The position numbers and the translations under genes are program-made. From contig JAGKWY010000008.1 of assembly GCA_021151625.1 (NCBI GenBank), positions 1 through 53,664 on the forward strand: a stretch of 53,664 nt of DNA, written 5' to 3'. Of this stretch, positions 1-9,379 are shown piece after piece. The notes under the pieces are model-generated. The model worked only from the letters and a program-made list of their open reading frames with translations. It was not told the DNA's origin and did not search any database. The first letter of the stretch is position 1, and every line of letters starts with the position of its first letter. This DNA is from Gammaproteobacteria bacterium. Lineage in GTDB: Bacteria; Pseudomonadota; Gammaproteobacteria; Pseudomonadales; Cellvibrionaceae.

Positions 1-13
1 GACATTTTAACAA

Positions 14-376
14 TTAATCCTCGGTTAACTCAGTCAGCGCTTCCAGCAATTGTTCATCCGTAAAGGGTTTACATAAAAATCCGCGCGCGCCTTTTTTCAA
101 CGCTTCAATGCCCGTGGCTTTATCAGAGAGTGCGGAAATCACCAGAATGCGCAAGCCAGGGTCAAGTGCCATTAATTGCTGGATGCAGGCAATGCCATCC
201 ATTTCCGGCATGGTTAAATCCATGGTCACGACTTGCGGGCGTGTTTCTTTATAAAGTGCCACTGCTTGCACACCATTAGCAGCAGCGGCGACGACCTGGA
301 ATTTATCGGAATCATTACAGCGTTCAATTTTGCGGCGGATAATATTGGAATCATCCACAATCATTAGCGATAGCAT
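14..376 (-). CDS. CheY-like single-domain response regulator
   Basis: This 120-residue protein is a bare receiver domain with no output domain. It opens with the acidic pair IVDD, has the phospho-acceptor aspartate in TMDLTMPEMDG (about D52), and ends with the conserved KPF lysine. GGAG lies 9 nt before the chosen ATG. It starts 30 bp after the stop of the CheA-like kinase and is surely co-transcribed with it, so it is probably that kinase's phosphorylation target, acting by protein-protein contact. The actual output (motility, pili or another process) cannot be told from the sequence. Confidence 0.9.
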   Translation of the reverse strand: MLSLMIVDDSNIIRRKIERCNDSDKFQVVAAAANGVQAVALYKETRPQVVTMDLTMPEMDGIACIQQLMALDPGLRILVISALSDKATGIEALKKGARGFLCKPFTDEQLLEALTELTED

Positions 377-406
377 TAACTAGGTCTCCAAAAATCCTTA
401 TAAAAA

Positions 407-2623
407 TCAGGCGGCAATATCATTGCCATTTGATGAATGTCCGTTAGATGAATCGCCATTGAATGTATTGCCGTTGGATTCTGCCGCAATAATTGGCAGA
501 GTAATCACAAAGCGGCAGTGACGACTGCGACGGCTGGACACAGTAATTTTACCGCGATGCTCCAGCACATGGCTCATCACCGCTTCCATACCTACACCGC
601 GGCCTGCATCTTTGGAAACTTCCGGCGCGGTACTAAAACCTTCGTGGAAAATTAATCCCAACAAATGCTTGTTAGTCCAGGATTCAATTTCATCTTCCGG
701 CCATTTTCCTGACGCAAAAGCTTTTTCGCGGATAGCGTCGTAATCCAGACCAGCGCCGTCATCCATCACCGTTAATTCCATTTCAGTGTCGGAAATTTTT
801 GCCAGGCGCAAATCGATACGGCCTTCCATTGGTTTTTCACTCAGCTCGCGATCGCTCGGCGTTTCTATACCGTGCACTATCGCGTTGCGCAGCAATTGAA
901 TCACAATTTCCTTCAGCTGCTGTTCGTAGCTGGCCTCCAGTTCCAGTTCACTTAAACCACTCGCCACCAGTTTCACCAATTTACCATTGCGCACGGCAAT
1001 ATTTTGCACAAACTCATGCAAGTGATCCCAGGCATGGCCGCGTCTGTTGCTGGCAACCGGCGTCGATATGGTTTTAGCTTTATTGCCACTAACAATTGCA
1101 AACTGGCCCAGTTTGTCAGTGAGGTGTTCAACCTGTTGGGTATAACTGATGAGGTTTTCCAGCTGCACAGTCAGGCCAAGGTAATCATTGCCCGTTAAAT
1201 CGCGTTTATCGCGCAGCTCAGCCAAAGTATCTTCCATTTTGTGCGCTGCTGTTTCAAAGAACTCCAATTTCAATGAAGCGGCTTCACCTTTAAAATTGTG
1301 AATCTCGCGGAAAATATTCACGGCTTTATCGCGCACCGCCTGATTGGTTTTGGCAGGCTGACGCAAAATATTATTGATGCGATTAAAGCAATTGAAACTA
1401 TTAGCAATAAATTCGCGCAGTAAACCCGGATGGGTGTGCAGCAAACTGGTGATCATTTCCAGTTGCGATTCATTGTGCTTGCGGCTTTCGTTTAACGCGC
1501 GCTCCAGTTTTACCTGTTCGGTAATATCCAGCACGGTTACCAGTACGTGGGAAATTTCAGCAATGTCATCTTCATTTTTCTGATAGGCGCGTGCAAAACT
1601 GAATTGCAAATGTTTGGTCAGGAAGCCGCCGCTTTGGTTGGCAATATTGACTTCCACATTATTGAGTGGATTCAAATCGCCAATCAGTTTTTCCTTGATT
1701 TTTTGATCAAACAATAACTCGATAAAACCGCGCGCCGTTTCTGCGTCTTTCGCGCTGACAATATTTTCCAGCAGCGATTGGAAGGATTGCCCACCGAATT
1801 GCTGTTTGCCTAACACTTCCGATAATTTCGCGGAGTGCTGTTCACCGATAATCAATTCTTTATCGATCAGGAACAGACCCTCATTTACGGTTTCCAGAAT
1901 TTCGGTAGTTTCGCGGCGCGCTTTTTCAATGACTTTATCGCTGTCGCGCAGCTGTCGCACAAAGTGCAACATAATAAACAGGAAGTTAATAATGGCGAGG
2001 CAAATACCCAGGGTTTGAATGGCGCGCAAGCGCGTCGCCTTGGAAGCCGCCACCTGTTCCAGGCTCACGGTTAAATCATTCATGGAGGCGAGCATAGTCA
2101 GGTTGTGGGTTCGCGCCAGGGCAACTGCAACCGCGAGCGCACTGGAATAATCTTCACCACGGCCCAGTGTATCGGCAAAAACTTCAATGGATTTCTTGTA
2201 GGGCAACCATAACTGCAAAGTATTTTGCAGCGAATCTTTTCCCAAACGATTACTGACAGGTTCAAGCGTTACTATATCTTTGCCCGCACCGCGCGCCTGG
2301 CCGCCGTTGATAAATCCATTCAGGGTTTCATCAAATAAGCCCTTACTTAATTGCAATTCATCAAACGCATTTTTGAATGCAAGTGGATCATCTTTGGAGG
2401 CATCCAATACCAGCAGGGTTTTTGCCATACGCTGCGATAACATACGCTGGCGCCCAGCGAGGTTTACACCCACTGCATCGTCAGCAATTTCATAGGAGAC
2501 GTAGAAGTTGAAAATTAATACCGACGCGTCTAGCAGCAAAAACAAAGCAACAGAGATGATAATGCCGCGGTATTTACCGAAATCGAAATTGAATAGTCCT
2601 GACATGTGTTCGCCCGTGATCAT
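407..2623 (-). CDS. Membrane CheA-like histidine kinase with PilJ-type sensor and Hpt domain
   Basis: This 738-residue kinase has a membrane segment at about 20-42, a periplasmic PilJ/NarX-type region (NLAGRQRMLSQRMAKTLL near 54-71), a second membrane segment at about 203-222, and a PAS-like domain (about 236-370). A histidine phosphotransfer helix follows, with H442 in REIHNFKGEA. The ATPase domain shows LLRNAIVHGIE (about 577), DDGAGLD (621) and GRGVGMEAV (675). As in CheA, the phosphorylated histidine sits in an Hpt domain rather than a DHp dimerisation helix, but no CheW-like domain follows. The tail is Asn/Gly/Ser-rich. An in-frame ATG at 2605 is a possible start. Its likely partner is the downstream CheY-like gene. 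Confidence 0.88.
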   Translation of the reverse strand: MITGEHMSGLFNFDFGKYRGIIISVALFLLLDASVLIFNFYVSYEIADDAVGVNLAGRQRMLSQRMAKTLLVLDASKDDPLAFKNAFDELQLSKGLFDETLNGFINGGQARGAGKDIVTLEPVSNRLGKDSLQNTLQLWLPYKKSIEVFADTLGRGEDYSSALAVAVALARTHNLTMLASMNDLTVSLEQVAASKATRLRAIQTLGICLAIINFLFIMLHFVRQLRDSDKVIEKARRETTEILETVNEGLFLIDKELIIGEQHSAKLSEVLGKQQFGGQSFQSLLENIVSAKDAETARGFIELLFDQKIKEKLIGDLNPLNNVEVNIANQSGGFLTKHLQFSFARAYQKNEDDIAEISHVLVTVLDITEQVKLERALNESRKHNESQLEMITSLLHTHPGLLREFIANSFNCFNRINNILRQPAKTNQAVRDKAVNIFREIHNFKGEAASLKLEFFETAAHKMEDTLAELRDKRDLTGNDYLGLTVQLENLISYTQQVEHLTDKLGQFAIVSGNKAKTISTPVASNRRGHAWDHLHEFVQNIAVRNGKLVKLVASGLSELELEASYEQQLKEIVIQLLRNAIVHGIETPSDRELSEKPMEGRIDLRLAKISDTEMELTVMDDGAGLDYDAIREKAFASGKWPEDEIESWTNKHLLGLIFHEGFSTAPEVSKDAGRGVGMEAVMSHVLEHRGKITVSSRRSRHCRFVITLPIIAAESNGNTFNGDSSNGHSSNGNDIAA

Positions 2624-2714
2624 GAGTAATTATTACAAAAGGATATGAGAGTTAAGGCGCCAAGGCATGCACTTTGGTGCAACTCCGCAACGCCACGCAC
2701 GAATTTGGTTCTTT

Positions 2715-4526
2715 CTATTCTTCTTGCAGCTGCATGGCCCAAAGCTTGGCATAGTGTCCCTGTTGTGCCAGCAGTTCGCCGTGAGTTCCCTGTTCAATCA
2801 CATGACCGTTTTCCATTACCACAATGCAATCTGCATCCACCACGGTGGACAAGCGGTGGGCGATCACCAATGTAGTGTGGCCACTGGATACTTCGCGCAT
2901 CGCCTCCAGAATTGCCGCTTCGGACTTGGAATCCAGTGCGCTGGTGGCTTCATCAAAAATTAAAATGCTCGCGCCTTTTAGCAACACCCGCGCAATCGCG
3001 ATGCGCTGTTTTTCCCCACCGGATACTTTTAAACCGCGCTCACCCACCAGGGTTTGATCTCCGTTGGGCAGGCTGTGAATAAATTGTTCCAGGTGCGCCA
3101 TTTTAATTGCGCGATTAATTTGCTCATCCGTCGCTGCCGGATTGCCATAGGCGATGTTCTCGCGGATGCTGGTGTTAAACAGCACTGTGTCCTGCGGTAC
3201 TATGGCGATGGCGCGGCGCAACGAATCCAGAGTGACTGAGCGAATATCTTGGCCATCAATTAAAATTTTTCCACTATCAATATCGTAAAAGCGATAGAGC
3301 AAACGCGAGAGGGTACTTTTACCGGCGCCGGACGAACCTACAATCGCCAGTTTGCTGCCGGCGGGAATATGCAAATCCAGCTGCTGCAAAATCGGACGCT
3401 CCTGGTGATAACCAAAATTCACTTGCTGCCAGTGAATTTCCCCGCGACTCACCTGCAATGGCTGCGCGCCCTCGGCATCGGTAATTGTTGAATTGCGTTT
3501 TAATAGCGCGAGCATATTTTCCAGATCAGTTAGCGAGCGACGAATTTCGCGATAGACAAAGCCGAGGAAGTTGAGCGGGATAAACAGCTGGATCATATAG
3601 GCATTGATCATCGCCAAATCGCCGAGCGTCATGGTTTTATCCAACACGCTCTGCGCTGCCATCCACATCATCGCGGTCATTGCCAGGGCGATAATTAGCG
3701 CTTGACCCGAGTTGAGCGCCAACAGCGACATACGATTTTTTAATTTGGCCGATTCCCATTTTTCCAAAAATTTATCGTAGGTTTCGGCTTCGTAGTTTTC
3801 GTTGTTGAAGTATTTCACCGTTTCGTAGTTGAGCAGCGAATCTATGGCGCGAGTACTGGTGGAGGAGTCGGCCTGGTTGGCTTCGCGTACAAACTTGTTG
3901 CGCCACTCAGTGGTGTAAATGGTGAAGACGACATAAATGGCGACGGCGACGAGCGTGATTACCGCATACCAAATGGAAAAGGCCGCGGCAAAAATAATCG
4001 CCACCATTAAAATTTCAAACAGTGTGGGGACAATATTAAACATTAAAAAACGCATCAAAAAACTGATGCCATTGGTACCGCGCTCTATATCGCGGCTGAT
4101 CCCGCCCGTGGCGCGGTCCAGATGAAACGCCAATTCAAGCGAATGCAAATGCTTGAACACACGCAAACCAATTTTGCGCATGGCATGTTCGGTAACACGA
4201 CTAAATAATGCATCGCGCACTTCACCAAAAAAGACGCTGCCAAACCGCAGGGCACCGTAAAACAAAATAAAAAATGCCGGCAGTGCAAGTTCCGGCGCGA
4301 GGCTGCGATCCACCCCATCGATAATATGTTTCAGCGCCCAGGGCATTACCAGAGTGGCGCCTTTGGCGGCGAGCAGCGCCAGAATCGCCAGCAATACCCG
4401 CCCTTTAAACTCCCATAAATAGGGCAGTAAATACTTCATGCTCTGGCGCAAATTGACTTTGGGGCTTTCTTCACGCGCTTCGTTATTGGGGTGAACGGAT
4501 AATCCGGAAGAGAGCATACCGCGCAT
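2715..4526 (-). CDS. Atm1/MsbA-type ABC exporter, fused permease and ATPase
   Basis: A 603-residue ABC half-transporter. The N-terminal half carries about six membrane helices (roughly 30-320). The C-terminal nucleotide-binding domain has Walker A GSSGAGKST, signature VSGGEKQRIAIAR, Walker B ILIFDEATSALD and the H-loop AHRLST. The protein should homodimerise in the inner membrane and export a substrate by ATP hydrolysis. The helix pattern and the YFNNE motif resemble the Atm1/HMT1 class (glutathione- or metal-linked export), but the substrate cannot be fixed from sequence. It stands alone, downstream of the esterase on the same strand and upstream of the CheA-like kinase. Confidence 0.88.
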   Translation of the reverse strand: MRGMLSSGLSVHPNNEAREESPKVNLRQSMKYLLPYLWEFKGRVLLAILALLAAKGATLVMPWALKHIIDGVDRSLAPELALPAFFILFYGALRFGSVFFGEVRDALFSRVTEHAMRKIGLRVFKHLHSLELAFHLDRATGGISRDIERGTNGISFLMRFLMFNIVPTLFEILMVAIIFAAAFSIWYAVITLVAVAIYVVFTIYTTEWRNKFVREANQADSSTSTRAIDSLLNYETVKYFNNENYEAETYDKFLEKWESAKLKNRMSLLALNSGQALIIALAMTAMMWMAAQSVLDKTMTLGDLAMINAYMIQLFIPLNFLGFVYREIRRSLTDLENMLALLKRNSTITDAEGAQPLQVSRGEIHWQQVNFGYHQERPILQQLDLHIPAGSKLAIVGSSGAGKSTLSRLLYRFYDIDSGKILIDGQDIRSVTLDSLRRAIAIVPQDTVLFNTSIRENIAYGNPAATDEQINRAIKMAHLEQFIHSLPNGDQTLVGERGLKVSGGEKQRIAIARVLLKGASILIFDEATSALDSKSEAAILEAMREVSSGHTTLVIAHRLSTVVDADCIVVMENGHVIEQGTHGELLAQQGHYAKLWAMQLQEE

Positions 4527-4628
4527 AACGAGAGCCTGTCGATCAGTAGGGAATTAAAAGGATAGATGCTAATAAATGAGCAGCCATCAAGATGGGCCCT
4601 GAATTGCAATTATCAATGCGAGTTGCGT

Positions 4629-5678
4629 TTATCGGGAGAAAAAATCCCAGATGATGTCATTGGCCACTATGGCTTGCGAGGGCGGCTCATCACCGCGCGG
4701 CTTGCTTCCACCTGGCCAGGAATGCCCGCCAGTCTCAGTCACGCAGAGCTGTACCTGCACATTTCCTGCGCAGCGCGAATATTGCTCGCAGTAAGCGCCC
4801 GGCTTTTCCAGCAGTCGCTGTGATTGGGCCGCGCATTTATTCTGCTTGACCCATTTGGCGATAGTCGCCGGCACCGAGGTAAAGTCGGTCACTTTGGACT
4901 CATCGCGGAATTTATCGCCCGCGCCGCCATTGAACAACACGCGATCATCATTGGCGGCGTGGATATGCAGAATCGCAACGGGTTTGCGCGGTGCACAGCT
5001 GAGCGTATTGTCGGTGCCGGCCACGGCGGCTATAGCGGCAAAGGTATCGCTCATTTCGCAGGCGAGGCGATAGGACATCATGCCGCCATTGGACATACCA
5101 GTTGCGTAAATGCGCGCGCGATTGATATTCAACTCAGCGGCAACCTGGGCAATCATGCTGCGCACAAAACCCACATCATCAATATTCTTATCGCGCGCAT
5201 TGGCGCAACAGGCACCGGCATTCCAGGTGGCGAACTTGCCCGAGCGAAATTTGCTGTAGCCATTGGGAAATACCAGCACAAAACCTTCTACGTCGGACTT
5301 TGAAATCAACCCGTAGTATTTATCCTGCGCCATATAATCCATATCGCCACCACCGCCGTGGAATGCTACTACCAGGGGTGCCGGCTGAGTCGCTTTGTAG
5401 CCGCGCGGAACATGGATGCGATAGCGGCGACTTATGCCGTCATGCTGAAGGCTGCGTTCATAATCACCGGGCCTGGTAATTTTTGTGCTGCTGTTGCGTA
5501 CGGACGCATCTGACTGTGCATCTGCCCCGCGCTCTTTTATCCGCTCGCGCAGGGTTTTATCGCTATCACTCGCCCATACCTGCGGCAGCAGCGACAGACA
5601 CAGCAAAACGCAGCAAACCATACGAAAAGCCATAAAACCTTTAACTGGCGATTTGCCCGGGACAAGAAAGCGGTTCAT
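4629..5678 (-). CDS. Secreted PHB-depolymerase/feruloyl-esterase family hydrolase
   Basis: An exported alpha/beta hydrolase of the LpqC/PHB-depolymerase esterase family, which includes short-chain PHA depolymerases and CE1-like feruloyl esterases. The signal peptide is MAFRMVCCVLLCLSLLPQVWA. The family marks are the oxyanion region VVAFHGGGGDMDYM, nucleophile elbow GMSNGGMMS, the acid in HAANDDRVLF and histidine in GGHSWPGG, with several cysteines for disulfides. The start at 5678 has AGGAG 10 nt upstream; an inner ATG at 5633 would put the signal peptide first and is an alternative. In a polysaccharide degrader it could equally cleave feruloyl or acetyl esters or a polyester; substrate is not resolved. 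Confidence 0.85.
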   Translation of the reverse strand: MNRFLVPGKSPVKGFMAFRMVCCVLLCLSLLPQVWASDSDKTLRERIKERGADAQSDASVRNSSTKITRPGDYERSLQHDGISRRYRIHVPRGYKATQPAPLVVAFHGGGGDMDYMAQDKYYGLISKSDVEGFVLVFPNGYSKFRSGKFATWNAGACCANARDKNIDDVGFVRSMIAQVAAELNINRARIYATGMSNGGMMSYRLACEMSDTFAAIAAVAGTDNTLSCAPRKPVAILHIHAANDDRVLFNGGAGDKFRDESKVTDFTSVPATIAKWVKQNKCAAQSQRLLEKPGAYCEQYSRCAGNVQVQLCVTETGGHSWPGGSKPRGDEPPSQAIVANDIIWDFFSR

Positions 5679-5794
5679 GGCGCACTGGCTCCTGATGACT
5701 GGTTCAATTAGCAGTGTATTTTTACCGCAGAATATTTCTGCTGCACAGCCCCGCAGTGCTACCATTAGCACTTTCAACTCTGCCCATTTTTTTC

Positions 5795-6655
5795 ATGAAA
5801 ATACCCAAGCGCTTACAACCTTTGGTCGATGATGGCTTGATCGACGAGGTTTACTACCAACTCATGAGCGGCAAAGAGGCTCAAGTATTTGTGGTCAGTG
5901 CCAATAACCAGGTGCGCTGCGCCAAGGTCTATAAAGAAGCTCACAAACGCAGCTTCAAGCAGGCCGCGCAATATCAGGAGGGGCGCACAGTGCGCAACTC
6001 CCGCCGCGCGCGCGCCATGGCCAAGGGCACCAGGTTTGGCCAGAAAGAAGCCGAAGAAGCCTGGTTGAATGCCGAGGTAGAAGCGCTTTACCGCCTCGCC
6101 CAAGCGGGCGTACGCGTGCCTGAACCCTACTGGTTTCTGGAAGGCGTGCTGGTGATGGAGCTGGTGGTTGATGAGGATGGTGACCCCGCACCGCGTCTGG
6201 ACGACGTCGCCTTTGATGCAGACACCGCACGCGATTATCACGGCCGCATGATGCAGGAAATTGTGCGCATGCTCTGCGCCGGTTTGGTTCACGGCGACTT
6301 ATCTGAATTTAATGTATTGATCGATCACTCAGGCCCGGTGGTCATTGATTTGCCGCAAGCAGTAAACGCAGCGGGCAACAACAACGCCAAAATGATGTTG
6401 CTGCGCGATGTAAATAACATGACCCAATATTTTGGTCAGTACGCGCCAGATTTATTAGTTACCCATTACGGCGAAGAAATATGGGATTTATTTGAGCATG
6501 GCAATTTACATCCCGCAGTGAAACTGACCGGCCAATTTGCGCAGAGCAATGTGGATGCGGATATCGCCACTATGATGCGCATTATTGAACACGCCAAACT
6601 GGAAGAGGAAGAGCGCAAAGAGCGCGAGCGTATGGCGCGCGCCGGTGAATTTTAA
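5795..6655 (+). CDS. RIO1-family serine/threonine protein kinase
   Basis: A 286-residue atypical kinase of the bacterial RIO1 family (PA4780-like). It shows the flexible nucleotide loop SGKEAQVFVV, the ATP-lysine in CAKVYK, catalytic loop HGDLSEFNVLI and the metal-binding aspartate in VIDLPQAV. The C-terminal helix is highly charged (EEEERKERERMAR). The start MKIPKRLQPL was chosen because the reading frame upstream is not conserved-looking and overlaps the divergent esterase promoter. In archaea and eukaryotes RIO kinases act in small-subunit ribosome assembly; the bacterial targets are not established. Confidence 0.88.
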   Translation: MKIPKRLQPLVDDGLIDEVYYQLMSGKEAQVFVVSANNQVRCAKVYKEAHKRSFKQAAQYQEGRTVRNSRRARAMAKGTRFGQKEAEEAWLNAEVEALYRLAQAGVRVPEPYWFLEGVLVMELVVDEDGDPAPRLDDVAFDADTARDYHGRMMQEIVRMLCAGLVHGDLSEFNVLIDHSGPVVIDLPQAVNAAGNNNAKMMLLRDVNNMTQYFGQYAPDLLVTHYGEEIWDLFEHGNLHPAVKLTGQFAQSNVDADIATMMRIIEHAKLEEEERKERERMARAGEF

Positions 6656-6667
6656 TTGCCGTCGTTG

Positions 6668-7987
6668 TTAGAGGCGATTAAGCGGTAAATGAATTAATAC
6701 GCGCAAACCACCCAGCGGGCTAGCCTCTAATAATAATTCACCGCGACAGTGCTCTACTATATCGCGCACTATCCCCAAGCCCAAACCATGGCCCTGTATT
6801 TGTTCATCGAGACGCGCGCCGCGATTTAATACCTGCTCGCGCAATTCCGGTGCAATACCAGGGCCATCGTCATCAATCGTAATGCGATAATTATTTTGCT
6901 CCAGCACAATCTGCATGCTGACGTTGTGCTGCGCCCATTTGCAGGCGTTATCCAATAGATTGCCCAATAGCTCCAAAATATCTTCGCGATCCCAGGGCAA
7001 GCGCAAACTGGCATCTGCTTGCCACTCCAATTGCAGATCGCGCCGGTGAATTTGTTGCAAGGTGCTACACAAATCCGGCAATTCTTTTGCGCACTCAAAA
7101 TAGGCGCCGGGCAGGGCCTCACCGGCGAGGCGCGCGCGGCCCAGCTCGCGACTAATGCGCTCCTGCATACTTTGCAATTGCTGGCGAAATTGATCACGCA
7201 ATTCCGGATGCGCATTTAATTCGTGGCGATTGGCAAGGCTAAATAAAATCGCCAGTGGTGTTTTTAACGCGTGCCCCAAATTACCCAGCGCATTGCGTGA
7301 GCGGCTGAGCGTATCTTCGGTGTGATGCAATAAATGATTGATTTGCTCTACCAGTGGCTTGAGTTCATCGAGCAGCGGCTGGTCGAGTAAACTGCGCTGC
7401 CCCTGTTGCAATTGCGCAATTTGTTCACGCACTTTTTCCAACGGCAGCAACGCGCGTTTAACCAGATAGCGCTGGACTAATACCAGCAAGATTAACGCTA
7501 GCATACCTATGCCGGCGCTAATCCATTGCCAGCGATGAAAGCTTTGTAAAATCGGGGTGTAGTCCTGCGCAGTAATAATCTGGATATTTTTTCCGTAGCG
7601 ACGAAAATCCGCGCGATACACCAATAGCTCTTCGCGCTCCGGACCATCGATTAAATCCGTTTGCAAACCGGTGCCAGTTGGCAGTGGCAAGTTATAATCC
7701 CAGGACGAGCGCGAGCGCCACTGCTGTTCGGGCAAGACAATGACAAAATAGGCACCGGAAAAGGGGCGCTTGTAACTGGCAGATAAGCGCTGCTGATCCA
7801 GCTCCACGCCATTAGCGCCGCGCACAATAGCAGCCAGCAGGGTTTCCGCTTCGTGATGCAAATGGGTTTGCCAATAGCGGCGCAGCCCCTGGTCCAATAA
7901 CCAGAAACTGATTTGCGCCAGCACCAGGCCGGTAATAATTAATAAACCGACCAGCCCCAGGCCGAGTCGTTGGTGAATAGAATTCAT
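6668..7987 (-). CDS. Sensor histidine kinase of an OmpR-type two-component system
   Basis: A 439-residue inner-membrane kinase (PhoQ/QseC-like layout): a membrane helix near the N-terminus, a periplasmic segment of about 130 residues, a second helix (GIGMLALILLVLVQRYLV), a HAMP-like linker, the phospho-histidine in LGHALKTPLAIL, N-box LLGNLLDNACKWA, and DDGPGI plus GHGLGLGI ATP-lid motifs. The ATG at 7987 is preferred over a TTG five codons upstream at 8002; neither has a clear Shine-Dalgarno. It is the last gene of the PepSY-PepSY-regulator-kinase operon. Confidence 0.9.
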   Translation of the reverse strand: MNSIHQRLGLGLVGLLIITGLVLAQISFWLLDQGLRRYWQTHLHHEAETLLAAIVRGANGVELDQQRLSASYKRPFSGAYFVIVLPEQQWRSRSSWDYNLPLPTGTGLQTDLIDGPEREELLVYRADFRRYGKNIQIITAQDYTPILQSFHRWQWISAGIGMLALILLVLVQRYLVKRALLPLEKVREQIAQLQQGQRSLLDQPLLDELKPLVEQINHLLHHTEDTLSRSRNALGNLGHALKTPLAILFSLANRHELNAHPELRDQFRQQLQSMQERISRELGRARLAGEALPGAYFECAKELPDLCSTLQQIHRRDLQLEWQADASLRLPWDREDILELLGNLLDNACKWAQHNVSMQIVLEQNNYRITIDDDGPGIAPELREQVLNRGARLDEQIQGHGLGLGIVRDIVEHCRGELLLEASPLGGLRVLIHLPLNRL

Positions 7988-8056
7988 AGTGCGTTTAAAC
8001 AAAAAATAATCTCGCTATTACAATTCCCTTTAACAACAACATCCCTGGCCACCAGC

Positions 8057-8719
8057 CTAATTTTTTTGCAAGCGATAACCCTGCCCGCGTTTGGTTTCAA
8101 TCATTTCCTTACCCAGTTTGCGCCGCAGGTGATTGATGTGCACTTCAATCACGTTGGAATCGCGTTCACTTTCACCATCGTATAAATGATCGTGCAATTG
8201 GGTTTTGGAAATAATTTTTCCTTCATGCAACATTAAATAGCGCAGTAAACTAAATTCCGCCGCGGTTAATTCAATGGTTTCATTGCCGCTCAGCACACAC
8301 TGGCGCGCTTCATCCAATTGCAAACCACCTGCGTGTAATTGCGGTTGATTAACTTGTCCGTGTGCACGACGCAGCAATGCCTGTATACGCAGCTGCAACT
8401 CTTCCGGATGAAAGGGTTTTGTGAGATAGTCATCAGCACCGGCTTTTAAACCCTCGATGCGCTCGGCCCAGTGATCGCGCGCAGTGAGGATCAATACCGG
8501 ACGCTGCATTTGCGTTGCGCGCCACTCGCGCAAAATCTCCAACCCGGATTTTCCCGGCAAACCCAAATCCAGCAGGATTAAATCGTAGGGTTCAACCGCA
8601 CCTTGAATTAAGGCATCGCGGCCATCGGCCAGCCAATCTACCGCGTAGCCGGCGCGCTTCAAATCCGCGCTCAATTCATCGGCCAGCGCCACATTGTCTT
8701 CAACGATCAGGATACGCAC
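8057..8719 (-). CDS. OmpR/PhoB-family response regulator (GTG start)
   Basis: A 220-residue two-domain regulator: a receiver with phospho-acceptor in LILLDLGLPGKSG and lysine in YLTKPFHPEEL, then a winged-helix DNA-binding domain ending VEVHINHLRRKLG-like (VIEVHINHLRRKLG). The start is GTG and overlaps the stop of the upstream PepSY gene in the string TAGTG, so the two are translationally coupled. The kinase gene follows 69 bp later. It is the DNA-binding output of this two-component system. Targets are unknown; the coupled PepSY genes are obvious candidates for autoregulation. Confidence 0.93.
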   Translation of the reverse strand: MRILIVEDNVALADELSADLKRAGYAVDWLADGRDALIQGAVEPYDLILLDLGLPGKSGLEILREWRATQMQRPVLILTARDHWAERIEGLKAGADDYLTKPFHPEELQLRIQALLRRAHGQVNQPQLHAGGLQLDEARQCVLSGNETIELTAAEFSLLRYLMLHEGKIISKTQLHDHLYDGESERDSNVIEVHINHLRRKLGKEMIETKRGQGYRLQKN

Positions 8720-9024
8720 TAGTCATCCTCCTCGTCTTTTAAAATTTTTCCGGTGCTCGCATCGATTTCCAGTTCGCGCACCAGGCCTTCGCGCGTGGCC
8801 AGTTCTACATCGTAAATATAAATATCGTCATCCTCTTCCAGTTCCACTTCCAGCAAACTCGCCTGAGGATGACGTTTTTCGACCAGGGACAATACTTGTT
8901 CGAGCGGAATAATTCGGCCCTGCTCACGCAGGCGCAGGGCTTCGTCTTGCGATAAGTCGCGCGCGCTCACACCGCAAGTGAGCAACAGTGGTAACAACAC
9001 AAGGCGCGCTACAGATTTCATCAT
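8719..9024 (-). CDS. Small periplasmic PepSY-domain protein
   Basis: A 101-residue protein with a signal peptide (SVARLVLLPLLLTCGVSA) followed by one PepSY domain: LSQDEALRLREQGRIIPLEQVL then VELEEDDDIYIYDVELATREG and the closing DASTGKILKDEEDD. PepSY domains of this size are thought to inhibit peptidases or act as periplasmic sensors linked to two-component systems. It is a paralogue of the next gene upstream (same order of motifs), and its stop codon overlaps the regulator's GTG start. It likely modulates or reports to the sensor kinase of the same operon; that role is inferred from linkage. Confidence 0.87.
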   Translation of the reverse strand: MMKSVARLVLLPLLLTCGVSARDLSQDEALRLREQGRIIPLEQVLSLVEKRHPQASLLEVELEEDDDIYIYDVELATREGLVRELEIDASTGKILKDEEDD

Positions 9025-9030
9025 ACTTTC

Positions 9031-9080
9031 ACTTGATTAATAACACTTGCACTTGATTAATAACACATACACTTGATTAA
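9031..9080. repeat. 20-bp tandem repeat between the two PepSY genes
   Basis: The unit ACTTGATTAATAACAC starts at 9031 and 9051, and a partial third copy (ACTTGATTAA) at 9071, an exact 20-bp period. The third copy covers the stop codon of the upstream PepSY gene; the first lies just upstream of the next gene's start. It may be slippage-generated spacer or a regulator site; no function can be assigned. Confidence 0.8.
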
Positions 9081-9379
9081 TCGTCTTGATGGTTTTTCAG
9101 AATCTCACCAGTGGCAGCATCCAGCTCTATATCCCACTCCAGACCCTGGGCGTCGATCAGCTCTAATTGATAAACATAACGGCCCCACTCATTTTCCAAC
9201 TCGGTCTCGTAAATAATCCCTTTCGGATGCTGGGCCAAAACAATCTCATTCAGCGCTTCAAACGATTTAATGCTACCAGAATCACGTAGCTTCAGGGCCT
9301 CATCTGGCCCCAGGTCGCGAGCCTGGGCAGTTAAACTCAACAGGGCCAAACTGGCGGCAATCAATGTAATCAGTTTCAT
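9077..9379 (-). CDS. Small periplasmic PepSY-domain protein, first gene of operon
   Basis: A 100-residue exported protein (signal peptide MKLITLIAASLALLSLTAQA) with one PepSY domain (LGPDEALKLRDSGSIKSFE, then YVYQLELIDAQG and DAATGEILKNHQDD). The inner ATG at 9379 is the better start: AGGAG lies 7 nt before it, and the in-frame ATG at 9394 would place that ribosome site inside the gene. It is similar to the next gene, 52 bp downstream, implying a tandem duplication. It heads the operon that ends in the two-component pair. Confidence 0.87.
   Translation of the reverse strand: MKLITLIAASLALLSLTAQARDLGPDEALKLRDSGSIKSFEALNEIVLAQHPKGIIYETELENEWGRYVYQLELIDAQGLEWDIELDAATGEILKNHQDD

Noticed and set aside
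5813..6292. Antisense ORFs inside the RIO1 kinase gene
   Set aside because: They are shadows of a well-supported kinase with all catalytic motifs on the plus strand.
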